64,000 bases of DNA, taken from assembly GCF_037893015.1 (NCBI RefSeq), contig NC_133663.1, forward strand, positions 3,671,378-3,735,377. Reading direction: 5' to 3'. Shown one piece after another: positions 1 to 11,639 of this stretch. Origin of the DNA: Macrotis lagotis. Lineage: Eukaryota > Chordata > Mammalia > Peramelemorphia > Peramelidae. The notes under the pieces are model-generated. The model made no database searches. It worked only from the letters and a program-made list of their open reading frames with translations, and was not told where the DNA came from. Within the stretch, counting starts at the first letter, position 1, and the number at the start of each line of letters is the position of its first letter. The translations under genes were made by a program, and so were the position numbers.

Positions 1-1010
1 CCCTTCCTTCCTTCCTTTCTTCCTCCTTCCCACCTTCCCTCCTCCCTCCCTTCCTCCCTCCCTCCCCCATTCCTCCCTCCCTCCCTCCCTTCCTCCCTTC
101 TTTCCTTCCTTCCTTCCTCCCTCCCTCCCTTCCTCCCTTCTTTCCTTCCTTCCTTCCTTCCTTCCTTCCTTCCTTCCTTCCTTCCTTCCTTCCTTTCTCC
201 TTCCCACCTTCCCTCCTCCCTCCCTTCCTCTCTCCCTCCCCCCCATTCCTCCCTCCCTCCCTCCCTTCCTTCCTTCCTTCCTTCCTTCCTTCCTCCTTCC
301 CACCTTCCCTCCTCCCTCCCTCCCTCCCACCCTCCCTCCCTCCCTTCCTTCCTTCCTCCTTCCCTCCCTCCCTCCTCCCTCCCTCCCCCCATTCCTCCCT
401 CCCTCCCTTCCTTCCTCCCTCCCTCCCTTCCTTCCTTCCTCCCTCCCTTCCTTCCTTCCTTCCTTCCTTCCTTCCTTCCTTCCTTCCTTCCTTCCTTCCT
501 TCCTCCTTCCCACCTTCCCTCCTCCCTCCCTTCCTCTCTCCCTCCCCCCATTCCTCCCTCCCTCCCTCCCTCCCTTCCTTCCTCCCTCCCTCCCTTCCTT
601 CCTCCCTCCCTCCCTCCCTTCCTCCCTTCTTTCCTTCCTTCCTTCCTCCCTCCCTCCCTTCCTCCCTCCCTCCCTTCCTTCCTTCCTTCCTCCCTTCCTT
701 CCTTCCTTCCTTCCTCCTTCCCACTTTCCCTCCTCCCTCCCTCCCTTCCTTCCTTCTTTCCTTCCTTCCTCCCTTCCTTCCTTCCTTCCTTCCTTCCTTC
801 CTTCCTTCCTTCCTTCCTTCCTTCCTCCTTCCCACCTTCCCTCCTCCCTCCCTCCCTCCCTCCCTCCCCCATTCCTCCCTTCCTCCCTCCCTCCCCCCAT
901 TCCTCCCTCCCTTCCTTCTTCCCTCCCTCCCTTCCTTCCTTCCTTCCTTCCTTCCTTCCTTCCTTCCTTCCTTCTTTCCTCCCTCCCTTCCTCCCTCCTT
1001 CCCTCCCTTT
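1..1010. repeat. Kilobase polypyrimidine tract (CCTT/CCCT)n with higher-order module
   Basis: Almost pure C/T for about 1 kb, with tetranucleotide CTTC and CCCT arrays. Rare A bases mark two recurring modules: a TTCCCACCTTCCCTCC type block near 26, 202, 297, 507, 717 and 829, and a CCCCCATTCCTCC block near 65, 241, 387, 545, 866 and 893. The tract starts before the window. Confidence 0.95.
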
Positions 1011-1700
1011 TTAAATATCCCACTATACTCTCAGGTTTTGTGTTGGATGTGTGAAGTACCAAAGAGTCCTTGCCCTCAAGGAGCTTACATTCTCTTGAAA
1101 GACAGAACAGTAACTATGAACTATAGACATGGCAAATCTGTGTGGGGGGACATCTATGGGGTAGGGAGGGCCCAGCCATCAGGGTGTCAGGAGAGGCTCT
1201 GTCCCCTGCCCCTCAGCCCCTGGCACCTCTGCGGCCCAACGTTCAGCCCTGCCCTCTCAGGACTTGAATACAGAGAATGGAGTCCTTTGTTTGCTCCACT
1301 TTTTATCCCCCTGTGACTCAGCCAAAGGGAAAGAGTCTGATGATAGTGCCCCTCCCTGCACACCCCCTCCCCTGGGCTGGGCTGGGGAAGGGTGGCAGTC
1401 ATGAGGAGAGGAATCAGAGCCAGAGTTCACTCCGAGCTGCTCAGTGCCAGCCCAGGCCGATTCTCGGGCAGGAAGCAGGCAGAGCTGCCTCTTCCTCTGC
1501 CCATCTGGCAACAAATGCTCCTTCCCTGTCTCCAAGGTTTCAGGCAATGAGGTCTCAAGACAAAGATGCCATAATGCCAGTGACTGGAAACCAAGGAAGA
1601 GGTCGTGAGTGAGGAGCTTTAGGGAGTGGGCCCCAACAGACACCAGAACCTCAGTTCCAAGTCATTATAAGCTGGGAGGCAGTGGGAAGGAACTGGGACT
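1011..1700. other. No gene seen; faint L2/MIR-like piece
   Basis: Around 1,060-1,125 the text (CCTTGCCCTCAAGGAGCTTA) resembles an old L2/MIR-type remnant common in mammals. The rest shows no exon with splice support and no recognisable repeat. Confidence 0.5.
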
Positions 1701-1714
1701 GGTACCCCTGACTC

Positions 1715-1915
1715 CAGGTTCCAATTCTGGCCCTGTCACACCACATTCTTGGCTTCAAATTCTGTTTCAGATGCATGACTGTGGACACATCATTTAACTT
1801 TCTGAACCTCAGTTTCCCTATCTACCAAACAAAGGTAGGGGAGAAATTGGACTAGATGGACTCCAAGGGGGTCTTCCATTTCTCAATCTATGATCCTCTG
1901 CGATTCCTTAATGTC
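1715..1915 (+). repeat. MIR-like SINE remnant
   Basis: Contains the MIR core order: TTCAAATTCTG, then GTGGACACATCATTTAAC and CTGAACCTCAGTTTCC, followed by a tail about an ATTGGACTAGATGGACTC segment. Diverged, orientation plus. Confidence 0.65.
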
Positions 1916-2289
1916 ACTGGACCTCGGATTCCTAGGCTATGCTAGGAGGGCACAGCAGGGCAGGAGGGTCCCCCCACCTGAAGTCGGACTTCAAGGCCCT
2001 GGCAGAAACTCATTTCTAGGAAGGCACAGACGAGTCCTGTTGTGGTCACTGCCACTTTTCCTTTTCAGCTAGGGCAGGAGGGGAGTCATTTGCCATCTCC
2101 ATGAAACAACATTGGAAAATAAGAGCCACTGGTTGCTTGGAGCCCTGAGGTTGAAGTGTAGCAGGAGGGACCTCGTGCCCCTGTGGCATGTGAGCTCCTT
2201 AATGAAGTCCCTGCCCCGCCGGCCTTTGTCACCAGGTGGGCCAGGGGCGGTTCTGGCTCCACTGATGGCAGCTGTCACTCCCACTTTTC

Positions 2290-2760
2290 CAGGTCATGAG
2301 CTCAGAGTGGCAATTAAGTAGCATCGCAGCCTTATGGATGAGAGTGAGTCCCAATGGGCCCAGCAGGTAAATCGTTAAAGACACGGTTCTTTTCTATGAT
2401 AAATTGTCCAGGAGAGTGAAACATGCTGCTGGCCATTAATCTGGGCTAATCAGGTTGAAAGCTGGGTTGTTTCTTTAGTAATTAACTGGTTATTTGAAAA
2501 AAAATGATACATGGCCTGGTGCCGGTCTATAGAGCTGCGAGGCGGCAGACAATTGTGGGCCGCTGTGGGGAATCTCTGGAGAGCCATTCATGCCCTTTCA
2601 ATTACCGCCATCGGCATATTCTGAAAAATGGCCCTGGCCTGCATCAACACCCAAGGAACAGAACAGTTGACTGAGCAGAGGCAGAGTCTGGCCAAGTGGA
2701 GGTAATTGCCGGCTCCTTCCACCAGCCAACAATGGGCTGCCGAGCAGAAGCCAGGGTGGC
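2290..2760. promoter_or_regulatory. Candidate conserved noncoding element
   Basis: Repeat-free island with dense homeodomain-like cores (ATTAATC near 2,435, CTAATCAG near 2,445, TAATTA at 2,479-2,484), an ACAATTGT at 2,549 and AACAATGG near 2,729, plus retained CpGs. This texture is typical of vertebrate developmental enhancers, but conservation was not tested. Confidence 0.3.
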
Positions 2761-3489
2761 AGAGATCGTCCATTTGGGTTTCCTGGGCATCACTGCCTTC
2801 CACCTATGGAGAATGTCTCAGGAGTAGGACGCAGGCAGGAAGTGCAGACACTCCTCAGGCCTTGAGTGCTGGTCATGATCCTCACTAGTCCTGAGCTTGG
2901 AGACTCCAGGGGGAACCTGGGTTCACCTGCAGATGTAGGCTGAGAAGGCAGAGACCTGATGCTTCATTCCTCTAGGCAAGATTTGCTAACCTTAGCTTGC
3001 TGGGAAGACCATAAAGGGTGCCCTTGGTGAATGAAGAGAATAGTCTTCTAACTGCACCCCCAGCTTATGCAGGCTCTACAAAATGGACATGATTATACAG
3101 GGGTGAGTGAAAAAGCATCTATGATGCCCTCAGGTAAGGGACCTTCCACCTGGCCCAGCTGGCAATCCCAAGCTGGCAGAGGTACCTGATCCAACCCAAG
3201 CCTGAACAAACATTCCTCCCACAACATCCCCACCGGTCAGCAAGTCACCGCCTGAAGGTCTACGATGAACGTGATGCTACAACAATGCTTCCTCATGGAG
3301 GATTGAGTCCTGTTGGCCAACCCTGCTGCTGGGGGGGGGGGGTCAAGCTGATTCTCTAGGGCATTAGAGGTCTCTTTTTCCTTTGTCCCAAAGTCTTACC
3401 ACTCGATGTAGAGGATGCCCTATGTTCACATGCGGCACTGGGAGAACCTGTCTCTTACCTAGTCCCAGCCCTTGTGGCTTTCATAAAGC
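2761..3489. other. Unannotated stretch
   Basis: Nothing recognised apart from a run of 12 G at 3,331-3,342. Confidence 0.5.
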
Positions 3490-3660
3490 AGAGAAATAAT
3501 GGGAAAAGAGCTTAGAGACCATCTGATCCAACTTCACCATCTTTTGGAAGAGTAAAGTGAGGTCCAGAGAGGAAAGGGACTTATTCAAAACCACCTGGTC
3601 TCCTGTCTCTGTCCCCACTCTGTTGCCTGCCCCCTAAGGGCCATATTGCAGTGATCATTT
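3490..3660 (-). repeat. MIR-like remnant
   Basis: The segment GTAAAGTGAGGTCCAGAGAG and following GGGACTTATTCAAAACCACC is the reverse complement of the MIR core. Old and diverged. Confidence 0.5.
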
Positions 3661-4325
3661 CTGAATAGTTATAATTTTGGAACTATCCTCCTATGTAGAC
3701 AAGGTCATTGATTCTCCTGACGACCTATGCTGCCTTTGGTTGGAAAGGTCAGAAACATTGGTTTTCAGGGACCTCTCATCAGCCACTGTGGTCACTGGAC
3801 TGAGGGGCAATGGAAGGAGCCTTGTCCCCTGCCCTGGCAGGATATGCATTTCTGAAGCTTCCTGTTCTAGGAATGTGTTTATTACTCTGAAAGCCAGGGG
3901 ATTCTGGTCTGTCTCCTTTAGGAAATTCAATCAGCGAAAATCAGCTCACTGACAACTAAAGGCATTATCTGATGGTTAGGGGGAACTGTAATTGGATGAA
4001 GCCAATGGTCTGGGGCCTGGGCAGGGGGAGTTCTCATTGGCTCCCTTTCCATCAGATAGCTGCTAATTTGAGATGCACTTGGCGCCCTTCTCTGGTTTTT
4101 TCCTTTCCAAGGGAGGAGAAGCAGGTCTAAGGAGGGAGACAAGCCATGGGGAAGGAACCCTGACTGCCTCTACAACTGGGAGGCGGTGAGTACAATGGAC
4201 AGAAGCCTAGCCCCAGTTGGGGAACACTAGAGACCCTCCCCTAGTGCTGTCCCTGCCAACCGATTAATCGGGTCACACACGTCCTTGTTCTTTGGGTTAC
4301 TCACCAGAGGCAGCTACACTGCACT

Positions 4326-4504
4326 CTGACCAGAATCAGGAAGACCTGGGTTCAAATCTTGTTTCAGTCATTTAGTAGCCACATGACCCTAAGCAAATCA
4401 TTTTACTTCTCTCTGAATTTCGCCTCTGTAAAACAGTGCTAAGACTACGTACTTTAAAGGATTGCTATGAGAATCAAATGAAATAATTCATGTAGTTAAT
4501 TATT
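4326..4504 (+). repeat. MIR-type SINE
   Basis: AGACCTGGGTTCAAATCTTG, then CATGACCCTAAGCAAATCAT, a CTCTGTAAAA segment and a tail with AATGAAATAATTCATGTA. The MIR 5'-to-3' order is kept in the plus orientation. Confidence 0.7.
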
Positions 4505-4508
4505 ATTG

Positions 4509-4790
4509 GCTAGGTGGCCTAGAGTATCCTCTAGGATACTCTAGGGGCACTGGGTCTGGATACAGAAAGAGTAATCTTACTGAGTTCAAATCTGACCCTG
4601 GGTACTGACTAGTTTTGTGACCCTGGGCAAGTCACTTAACCCCATTTGCCTCAGTTTCCTCATCTGCAAAATTAGCTGGAGAAGGTCACAGCAAGCCGCT
4701 TCAGTACCTTGACCAAAAACCCCCCAAAGCAGGCCATGGAAGAGTCAGACTAACTGAAAATGACTGTACAGTAACTAAAACTGAGGGGAA
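4509..4790 (+). repeat. Marsupial tRNA-derived SINE with long 3' part, head interrupted by a palindrome
   Basis: Head GGCTAGGTGG and body GTGACCCTGGGCAAGTCACT are of the marsupial SINE type. It continues into the GCTGGAGAAGG...AGAGTCAGACTAACTGAAAA 3' region typical of longer marsupial copies. A 28-bp inverted repeat replaces part of the head (4,518-4,545). Confidence 0.85.
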
Positions 4791-4921
4791 AGAAAAATAA
4801 ATTCTGAAAAGGAAGAGGACAAAAACCCACCAGTTTATCTTCTCACTTTAGGAAGCTCCTACAGCTTCCTCTTTGGCTTTTGGCCTGGATTCTTTTGCAA
4901 TCTCCATTCACTGCTGACCCG

Positions 4922-5080
4922 GGGTAGCTAGGTGTCTCAGGGGATGGAGCACTGGCCCTGAAGTCAGTAGGACCTTAGTTCAAATCCAACCTCAGACACT
5001 TAATAATTGCCTAGCTGTGTGACCTTGGGCAAGTCACTTAATCCCATTGCCTTAAATAAATAATTTTTTTAAAAGTCTAG
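4922..5080 (+). repeat. Marsupial tRNA-derived SINE
   Basis: Complete order: GTAGCTAGGTG, GATGGAGCACTGGCCCTGAA, TTCAAATCCAACCTCAGACA, GTGTGACCTTGGGCAAGTCA, then an A/T-rich tail CCTTAAATAAATAATTTTTT. Confidence 0.9.
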
Positions 5081-5739
5081 GCTGATCTCTAGCTTTGTTT
5101 ATGATGAAAGCTGATCTATATGTAAATGGAAAGTTTCCTTTATTTGTGCAGCCCTTGCATGTGGGGAAGAGGCAGAAGATGGAAGCAGGAGGAGGAGAGT
5201 GTGCTCCAGAAGGACCAGATGAGTCGATGCTTTGCTACTTTTGCTGCTGCTATTGGAGGGTGGTAGTCTAGATATGGCTTAAATTTTCACTCAGAATTTG
5301 CTTCAATGGAAAATGGCCACAGGAACGAAGTCCTCTTGTGTGCAAAGCACCCAATCCCTATTGGGGCTACAAATCTAAAAAAAGGAGAAATGACAGTACC
5401 TGCTCTCACAGATCTGAGAAGATCCTACATGTAAGCCACAGCCTAGCTTAAAATAAACCTGCTCCTGTCACCTCCCCAAACATTTTCTTATTGGTACATT
5501 TTGCCCCCATCCAGGGTTCAAGTGGAACCTCAAGATTTCACTCAATATTATTCATTTCCAAATCTCTATAGATGTGGGTAAAAGGTTCTTCAGATCCCAC
5601 TGCAAAAAAAATATGCAGAGATCATATAAAGAATAAAACTAAACTAGGTCAACACCTCTTTCCTCCCCGTTCCCAGGACTTACCCCATCACCCTCCGGTT
5701 GGGACTCCCCTGGAAGGAAAACAATCTCCCAGATCACCC

Positions 5740-6240
5740 TTCTAGTTTCGCAAACTCCCCTTTCATCTCGGGTCAACTAGGGCTGCTCTCTAATGGGATG
5801 TAAAGTTCCTCACTCCCTGGCCACTCTTCCAGCCTCCTCCTCCACGACTCCCCTTCCCAGCCTCAACAGTTCAGCTCTTCTGTTTCTCATCTCCCACCAC
5901 CTATGTCTTTGACTTGGAGCTGCTCTCCCAGGGATACCGTCCCTGTGCAGCTCCATCTCTGAGAGCCTGGTTTCCTTCAAAGCCCCAGAGCTACTTTTCA
6001 TAGGAAACCTTTCCTGGTCACCCCAATTGTTGGCACTCTCCCTCCTAAGGTGTCTAGTGTTTACATTTGTGTTAGAGTTTGGATTTATTCTGCCTGTATA
6101 TAGATATTTGTTTATGTCTGTATTGTGTCCCTTGTTAGAAGGTAGGCTCCTTGAAGTCAGGGACTTCTTTTTTCCTTTCTAGAAATTGACAGGATCTTGA
6201 GCAGTGACTGGTGCAGAGGAGAAGCTTCATTGAGTGGTAT
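5740..6240 (+). repeat. L2 LINE 3' end
   Basis: The text around GAAACCTTTCCTGGTCACCC and TTAGAAGGTAGGCTCCTTGA followed by GTGACTGGTGCAGAGGAG is the familiar order of the L2 3' end (poor-match ORF2 end, then 3' UTR). Ancient; the 5' limit is approximate. Confidence 0.7.
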
Positions 6241-6249
6241 CTGGGCACA

Positions 6250-7129
6250 GGAATCAAGACTGGTCCTGGAGCCCACAGCATCCAAAGCCCCCTCCTCCAG
6301 ACCATTTGCCCTTTCTGGAGCTGCCGGGGTCACAGCAGGTTCCTGGCACCATCCAGATGCATCCAGGAGCAGCCCATGAGCAGCAGCCCCTGGCCAGGCT
6401 CCAACCTGCTCTCCTGGACTGAGGTCATCTTGGAGTCCAGAAGACCTCCCCCCCCCAATTCAGGCCACTAGTGAGCGCTTGCTGGATACCTGAGATGTCG
6501 CACCTCAGAGGAACAGCCAACTTCTGTCTCCACAAGGCTCTTCCACATGGGCGGTCTTGACTCAAATCATTTAAGGCCAGTAAGGAAAGCCCTGTGTCCT
6601 GGAAGCAAGGGAAGGAGCCCTCTCGGGCCCCTGCTGCCCAGGCCACTCGTGCGTCTGCCCTGGCCATTGTTTGGAAACCAACCGTCCTCCCCATTGGAGA
6701 CCCTTTGATAGTACATGAAAAGAGCAAGATCCCAGGAAGGGAGAGAGAGTGGGAAAGAGGCTTGGGAGCTGGGGGAGGGGGCTGGCCGTGAAAGGCCCAG
6801 GAAGCAGCGGGGCCACAGGACCAGGATGCCCGTGGGCCCCAGAGAGAGCCAGTTTATTAAACCTGCTCAGGGAGGTCAGCGTGGAGGCTGAGGCTGCAGC
6901 CAGCCCCCAGACTGAGCTATGCAAACTTGCCAAGGCTTAACGGGCCCCTTAATGAAAGCCCCCAAGTGGGGGGGGGGGACCAGCGGCGGCTTGTAATACT
7001 TACATCAAGGCCACACAGAAGCTCTCCATCCCTTAAGCCCCACTTTGAAGTCTGGCACTGAGGCGGCCAGGGAGAGGGAAGGTCAGAGACCACCTCAGCC
7101 CCCTGCTCCTCGCCTGCCTGCCCAGGCCC

Positions 7130-7130
<1 letters not shown>
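6250..7130. other. GC-rich unique stretch, no gene seen
   Basis: No exon with splice support. The 6,800-7,050 part keeps CpGs and has TTAATGAAAGCCC and GCTTAACGGGCCC texture, possibly a noncoding element. Short C and G homopolymers occur at about 6,452 and 6,969. Confidence 0.4.
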
Positions 7131-7131
<1 letters not shown>

Positions 7132-7168
<37 letters not shown>

Positions 7169-7250
7169 TCACACACACACACTCACACACATACACACAC
7201 ACACACTTCTCACACATACTCACACTCACTCACACTTATATTCACACACA
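7132..7250. repeat. (CA)n microsatellite
   Basis: About 30 bases of pure CA followed by interrupted CACACT/CACATA repeats. Confidence 0.97.
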
Positions 7251-8221
7251 GACCCAGGAACAAAAGCACCGCACAAGTCACTGCAGGAGACACAGCTCCC
7301 CCAAGGCTGGCTGGGATGACTTGGGTGTCTCCTTGGGTCCCTTCCCTGAGAGGACTGGATTCAATCTGGGCACCCAGTGTCTGGAGCCTGACAGGACATG
7401 TTGGGAGGAGGGAAGGAGGGTCTTTTCCCCCTGGTTACTGTGGGACCACAATGCACAGGTGTCTTCCCTAGCAAGGAAGCCACAGACAATGGACCAGCAT
7501 TGGTCAAACCATCAATGCCCATAAGAAGGCCCCTGGGCCGGGCTGGGAGCACAATGAAGCACTCTCTCCTGACTTGGTAAACCTGGCACTCCACACACCA
7601 CGGGTGCCATCTTGGAAAAACTTCCCTTTTTAACTCCAAAAGAAAATGTCCTTGTTTTTAGAGAGCTCCCCAGAATTAAAATGAAGCACATCCATGAGTT
7701 CCTGGACCCCTGATGGGCCCTGTGGGTGTTTAGGTATCCCTGCAATGTAGGAAGCAGGGAGCTGGCTGATGTGGTTGGCGAGCAGATGAGCCATAACTTT
7801 GCTGTCAGCTCTAGGGTCTCTGCTAGCACCTCCTCAGTGGCACCCTCACTGGCCCTTGCTCTTCCCCAGCCCCCAGCCCCTGCCCCAAAATTGTCATCTT
7901 AGAGAGAGGTTCAGCTCCATCTTCTCTCCAAAATAGTCTTGGGTGGTGGGGGAGGGATAGCAATGGAAGGAGGGAGGGCTTATCAGAGGAGACAGCCCCC
8001 CCCAATCAATTCCCATTCCCCCCCTAGGTTCAGAAACATCTGCAGAAGGATCCTGGAGATGGGCATCCCCACCAGTGACCGTCACCTGGAGAGACAGAGG
8101 GTTTTGTTTGTTTTTTTCCTCACAAATATGGGGAATGAATGAGGAAACTGAGATTGAGACATTTGAAATGTTCAGAATAAAGGATTCTTAGCAGTTCCAA
8201 AGGTAATATGAGAACATCTTA

Positions 8222-8345
8222 TGTGTGTGTGTGTGTGTGTGTGTGTTGTTGAGGAGTGATGTGTGTGCCATGTGACATGTGTGTTGTGTTACATGTGAGT
8301 GTGGGCTATGTGCATGTGGGGAGGGTTCTGTATGTGTGTGAGCAT
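8222..8345. repeat. (TG)n microsatellite, degrading to TGTG-rich text
   Basis: Pure TG at 8,222-8,247, then TGTGTG-rich interrupted sequence. Confidence 0.9.
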
Positions 8346-8450
8346 ATGGATGTAGGATCTCTGGGGGTACCCGAATTAGGTCTGTATTTCTCACTTCTTG
8401 TCTGTCCATCTGCCCTGATCCCCGTCTCTTTGTCTTTCTCCATCTTTTTC

Positions 8451-8491
8451 CTCTCTCTCTCTCTCTGTCTCTCTCTCTCTGTCTCTCTCTG

Positions 8492-8522
<31 letters not shown>

Positions 8523-8543
8523 GTCTCTGTCTCTCTGTCTCTG

Positions 8544-8631
<88 letters not shown>

Positions 8632-8634
8632 TCT
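8451..8634. repeat. (TCTC/TCTG)n microsatellite
   Basis: Pyrimidine-rich CT array with GT interruptions. It creates long Arg/Glu or Ser/Leu open frames that are artefacts. Confidence 0.97.
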
Positions 8635-8639
8635 GCCTC

Positions 8640-9430
8640 CTCTCCCCTTCCCCCATACACACAATCTTGGAAATGGTTTCCCTTGGTGGTCTGTGCTTGG
8701 TCCCCCCTCCCCACCAGTCTAGTCAGGAATAACCACAGGCTCCTTCTCCTTACAAGTGTGTGATCTGCTCTGGGTCTGTAGCATCTGCCTTGGGGTGATC
8801 TGAGGTTTGCTCTTCCCTGAATCATTAACTAAAGCCCCTTGGACAGGCTTAACCTCACCTCTCACCAAGTCAGATAGGCTTCAGAAGCCTAGGGGGCTAG
8901 CCCTTGCTGCTCCCTTTGCCATCTGGGTAACTCAGGCATTTATTAAGCTCCTACTGTATATCGGTACTAGGGCTCACCTCCTTTTCCAAACAAGCTCTTC
9001 CCGGGTCCTGCCACGGTATCCAAATCCCTCCTGCTGGCACCTTCCTTTCTGTAGATATTGAGGGGCTCTATTAAAATGTGAAGAAAAGATTTGGGAGGTA
9101 GAACACCTTCAATTATGATTGTCCATTAGCATCTGCTTGGTAAGATTGTCACCCAGCAGGTCTATGAAAGACTCAGAGGTTGATGGAGGAAGGTAGGAAA
9201 GGTCCTGGGAAGGGACCCTGACAAACCTCAAAGAAACATGGGGCTCTGGGTGCGGGGACAAGGGGACCTGAAGAGAAAAGAGCATGGGCACCTAAGATGG
9301 AAGACTGAGGAACTAAGCCTTCTCTCCTTTATTTTGCTTGAGCCTGGTTCTACCTGGAGTGAGGCCTGTCCATTGGGAGCCACCCCGCTCCCTTCACCCC
9401 CACCCAGTCATTCTTTAACTCGATTTTCTT
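8640..9430. other. Unannotated stretch with a short L2/MIR-like piece
   Basis: The piece CATTTATTAAGCTCCTACTG near 8,937-8,957 is a common old-repeat motif. Nothing else recognised. Confidence 0.45.
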
Positions 9431-9439
9431 TGGCACAGG

Positions 9440-9600
9440 TGCTTAGCAGGTGATCTGGTCCTGGAGGGCCTTTGGCCTCAGTGTTTCTGACGATGAATAG
9501 CAGATGAATCGGACAGTCCAATCAGCGGCCAAATGATGGCCAAGCTTCACTTGCTCCATAAACGTTAGACCAATCTTGCACGGGGAGAATATAAGTTGGC
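9440..9600. promoter_or_regulatory. Candidate conserved noncoding element with CCAAT box
   Basis: Repeat-free text with CCAATCAG at 9,518-9,525, inverted-type GGCCAAATGATGGCC just after, and retained CpGs. It ends in an A/T-rich GAATATAAGTTGG. No ORF or splice evidence. Conservation untested. Confidence 0.25.
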
Positions 9601-10141
9601 ATTTCAGGTCCCCCCTCCCCTCCAATACACATACATTCTCCCTCTGTCTTTAGAAGCCCCCAGATGGTCCCAAAGTAATGGTATTCTCCAGTGGTGGAGG
9701 GCAAAGCCTAGCCTCCAGCCAACCGTGCGAGGCCCGTGCATGGGTCTGAGCCAGGTCTGGCCGTGTAAGCCATCGTGGTGGAGTTTGTCACAGGGACTCT
9801 GTGGGAAGCCCATTGTGAGACAGGATGAACTGGGGGTCATTTGGGAGTACTGTTCCTGGGAACATCGAGGGGGCCTTCTAGCATAGAACCGGCCCTTTGT
9901 GCTTGCCCACCAGAGTTTTGTTGGGGTTTTGTCCTTTTTCAAAAGAACACCTCCCAGAGAATCCTAGAAAGTCTTAGGGCAGCCCCAGACAGCCCCTCCC
10001 AGGTCGCCCTAATCAGCCACGTGGGTTTGCACAATTAAATCTCAATAGCTCCTTCCAGATCTTTGTCCGAGTCGTCCATGCCCCTGTGTCGGTATTCACT
10101 GTGGCATGCCGGGCCCATTCTGTCCTCTCTGCGGGCCGGTC

Positions 10142-10215
10142 TCCTGGGGGCAGCTCCTTCCTTCCTCCCTCCTTCCTCTCTTCCTTCCTTCCTCTCCCCC
10201 CTCCCCCTTCTTGGG
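10142..10215. repeat. Short polypyrimidine tract
   Basis: CTTCC/CTCC repeats, interrupted. Confidence 0.8.
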
Positions 10216-10539
10216 AGGGCCTTTCTCTCCCACTTGGGAGGGAGCAGTAGGGGTCTGCCATCATTCCCTAAGAGCCGTGGGATCCTGAATAGGCCGACTC
10301 CAGCCCTGGATGAGAAGCCTCTGGCCAGCTCTTCTCAGAGAGGGTCTGAAGGACTTTCTCAGGCTTGGGGGTGGGGTGGGGGGCTCAGGAATTCAGGTCT
10401 TACAAAAAGGACAGGGCCACAAAGAGAGGGATGAGCACACAGACATGGGAGAACGCCCTCCCAATGCAGAAGGAAGATGTAGGAGCTTTCCGAAATAAAG
10501 ACCCTTGAAAACAGGCTCCAATCGAATACTATTATTGAA

Positions 10540-10610
10540 AGGGGGGAGGGGGAAGAGGGAGAAGAAGAAGAGGAAGAGAGAAAGTGGGAGGAAAGGAGAG
10601 AAAGACTGAA
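10540..10610. repeat. Purine-rich (GGA/GAA) tract
   Basis: GGGGGGAGGGGGAAGAGGGA then GAAGAAGAAGAGG repeats; low complexity. Confidence 0.8.
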
Positions 10611-10619
10611 GGGCTGGTT

Positions 10620-11630
10620 GCAGGTGATGCCCAGGAAAGGGGGACAGGTGGAGCCCCTCAGCAGGATCCCCAATGGGGACATATGTGTACACACATCTAC
10701 TCACTGCACAGATGTGAGAATATATGCATGCATGTGGCTGCATGTATGTGTGTGTCTGGTCGGGTCAGGACACACACTCTTCTCCTGGCTGTGGTTGGTT
10801 CGGGCTTTGGGATCCCAGGCTGGGTAAGAATAATGATTCTGGACATTTTGATGACCCAGTAAGGCTCAGGAAGGCTTTGGTTTCCACGACATTAGTTCCC
10901 TACCTGCTAATCCTGTGAGGGAGAGGAACCGACAGAGGGGATTCTGGCCATTTTACAGGTGGTGACCCTGAAGGTCGGAGAGCATCCAGAATTTGGCCAC
11001 AAGGACAGGCTCCCTGGCTCCATGTCTTATCCACTTCTTACCACTTCTCCCATATATCTTTGAACCCATGTCCCAGGGGAGAATGGACTGACTAGTCTGG
11101 GGAAAAGGGGCAGCTGGGTGCTGGCCCTGAGGGAGGGAGGGTCTCTCCACATCCTCATTTTCTTCTGGAAGCATGGGAACCAAATGTCCTTGGTCTCTTT
11201 TCCCTTCTAAGGTGAAGTTCAGGTGGCCCAGGGCCCCCATCATCCTCAAGGACCAGGTTGGGGCATCTGGGGCTCCTGGATCCTTGAGATAGGAAGGTGG
11301 AGGGGTGGCATCAGAAGGATTTGGCTTTCCATCTTGCCTCAGACCAGCTCTCCCTCAGGACTCTGGAAGCTCATTAACTCTCTCCCATTCTCCATTTTTG
11401 CCATCTCCAAGTTGGGGAGAGGCTGTGGTTGGATTCTCCGATTCTCCCGATCCCTCTGGGGGCTTGGCCTCTTTAATTTGGGGGCTGGTTACTCAGGAGA
11501 GGTGTCCCAGGTGTGGGCCAGGACAGCCCCCTTTCTTCAGGGCCGGCTGGAACCCTGCCCTCCCCTCCCCCGGTCTCTCCACCGCCCTGCCTCCATTTGT
11601 GTTCCCAGATCAGGGGAAATGAAAGGTTGA
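10620..11630. other. Unannotated stretch
   Basis: Only a short TGTG/ATGTG patch near 10,680-10,770 stands out. No gene or clear transposon seen. Confidence 0.4.
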
Positions 11631-11639
11631 ACTATGGGG

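Noticed and set aside
1..1010. Regular repeats as a CRISPR-like array
   Set aside because: Eukaryotic polypyrimidine low-complexity sequence; no conserved direct repeat with unique spacers.
4922..5080. tRNA-like SINE heads as possible tRNA genes
   Set aside because: They lack an intact cloverleaf and are followed by SINE bodies and tails; no functional tRNA seen.
8188..8825. Arg/Glu-rich and Ser/Leu-rich frames
   Set aside because: Translations of the CT/GT microsatellite.
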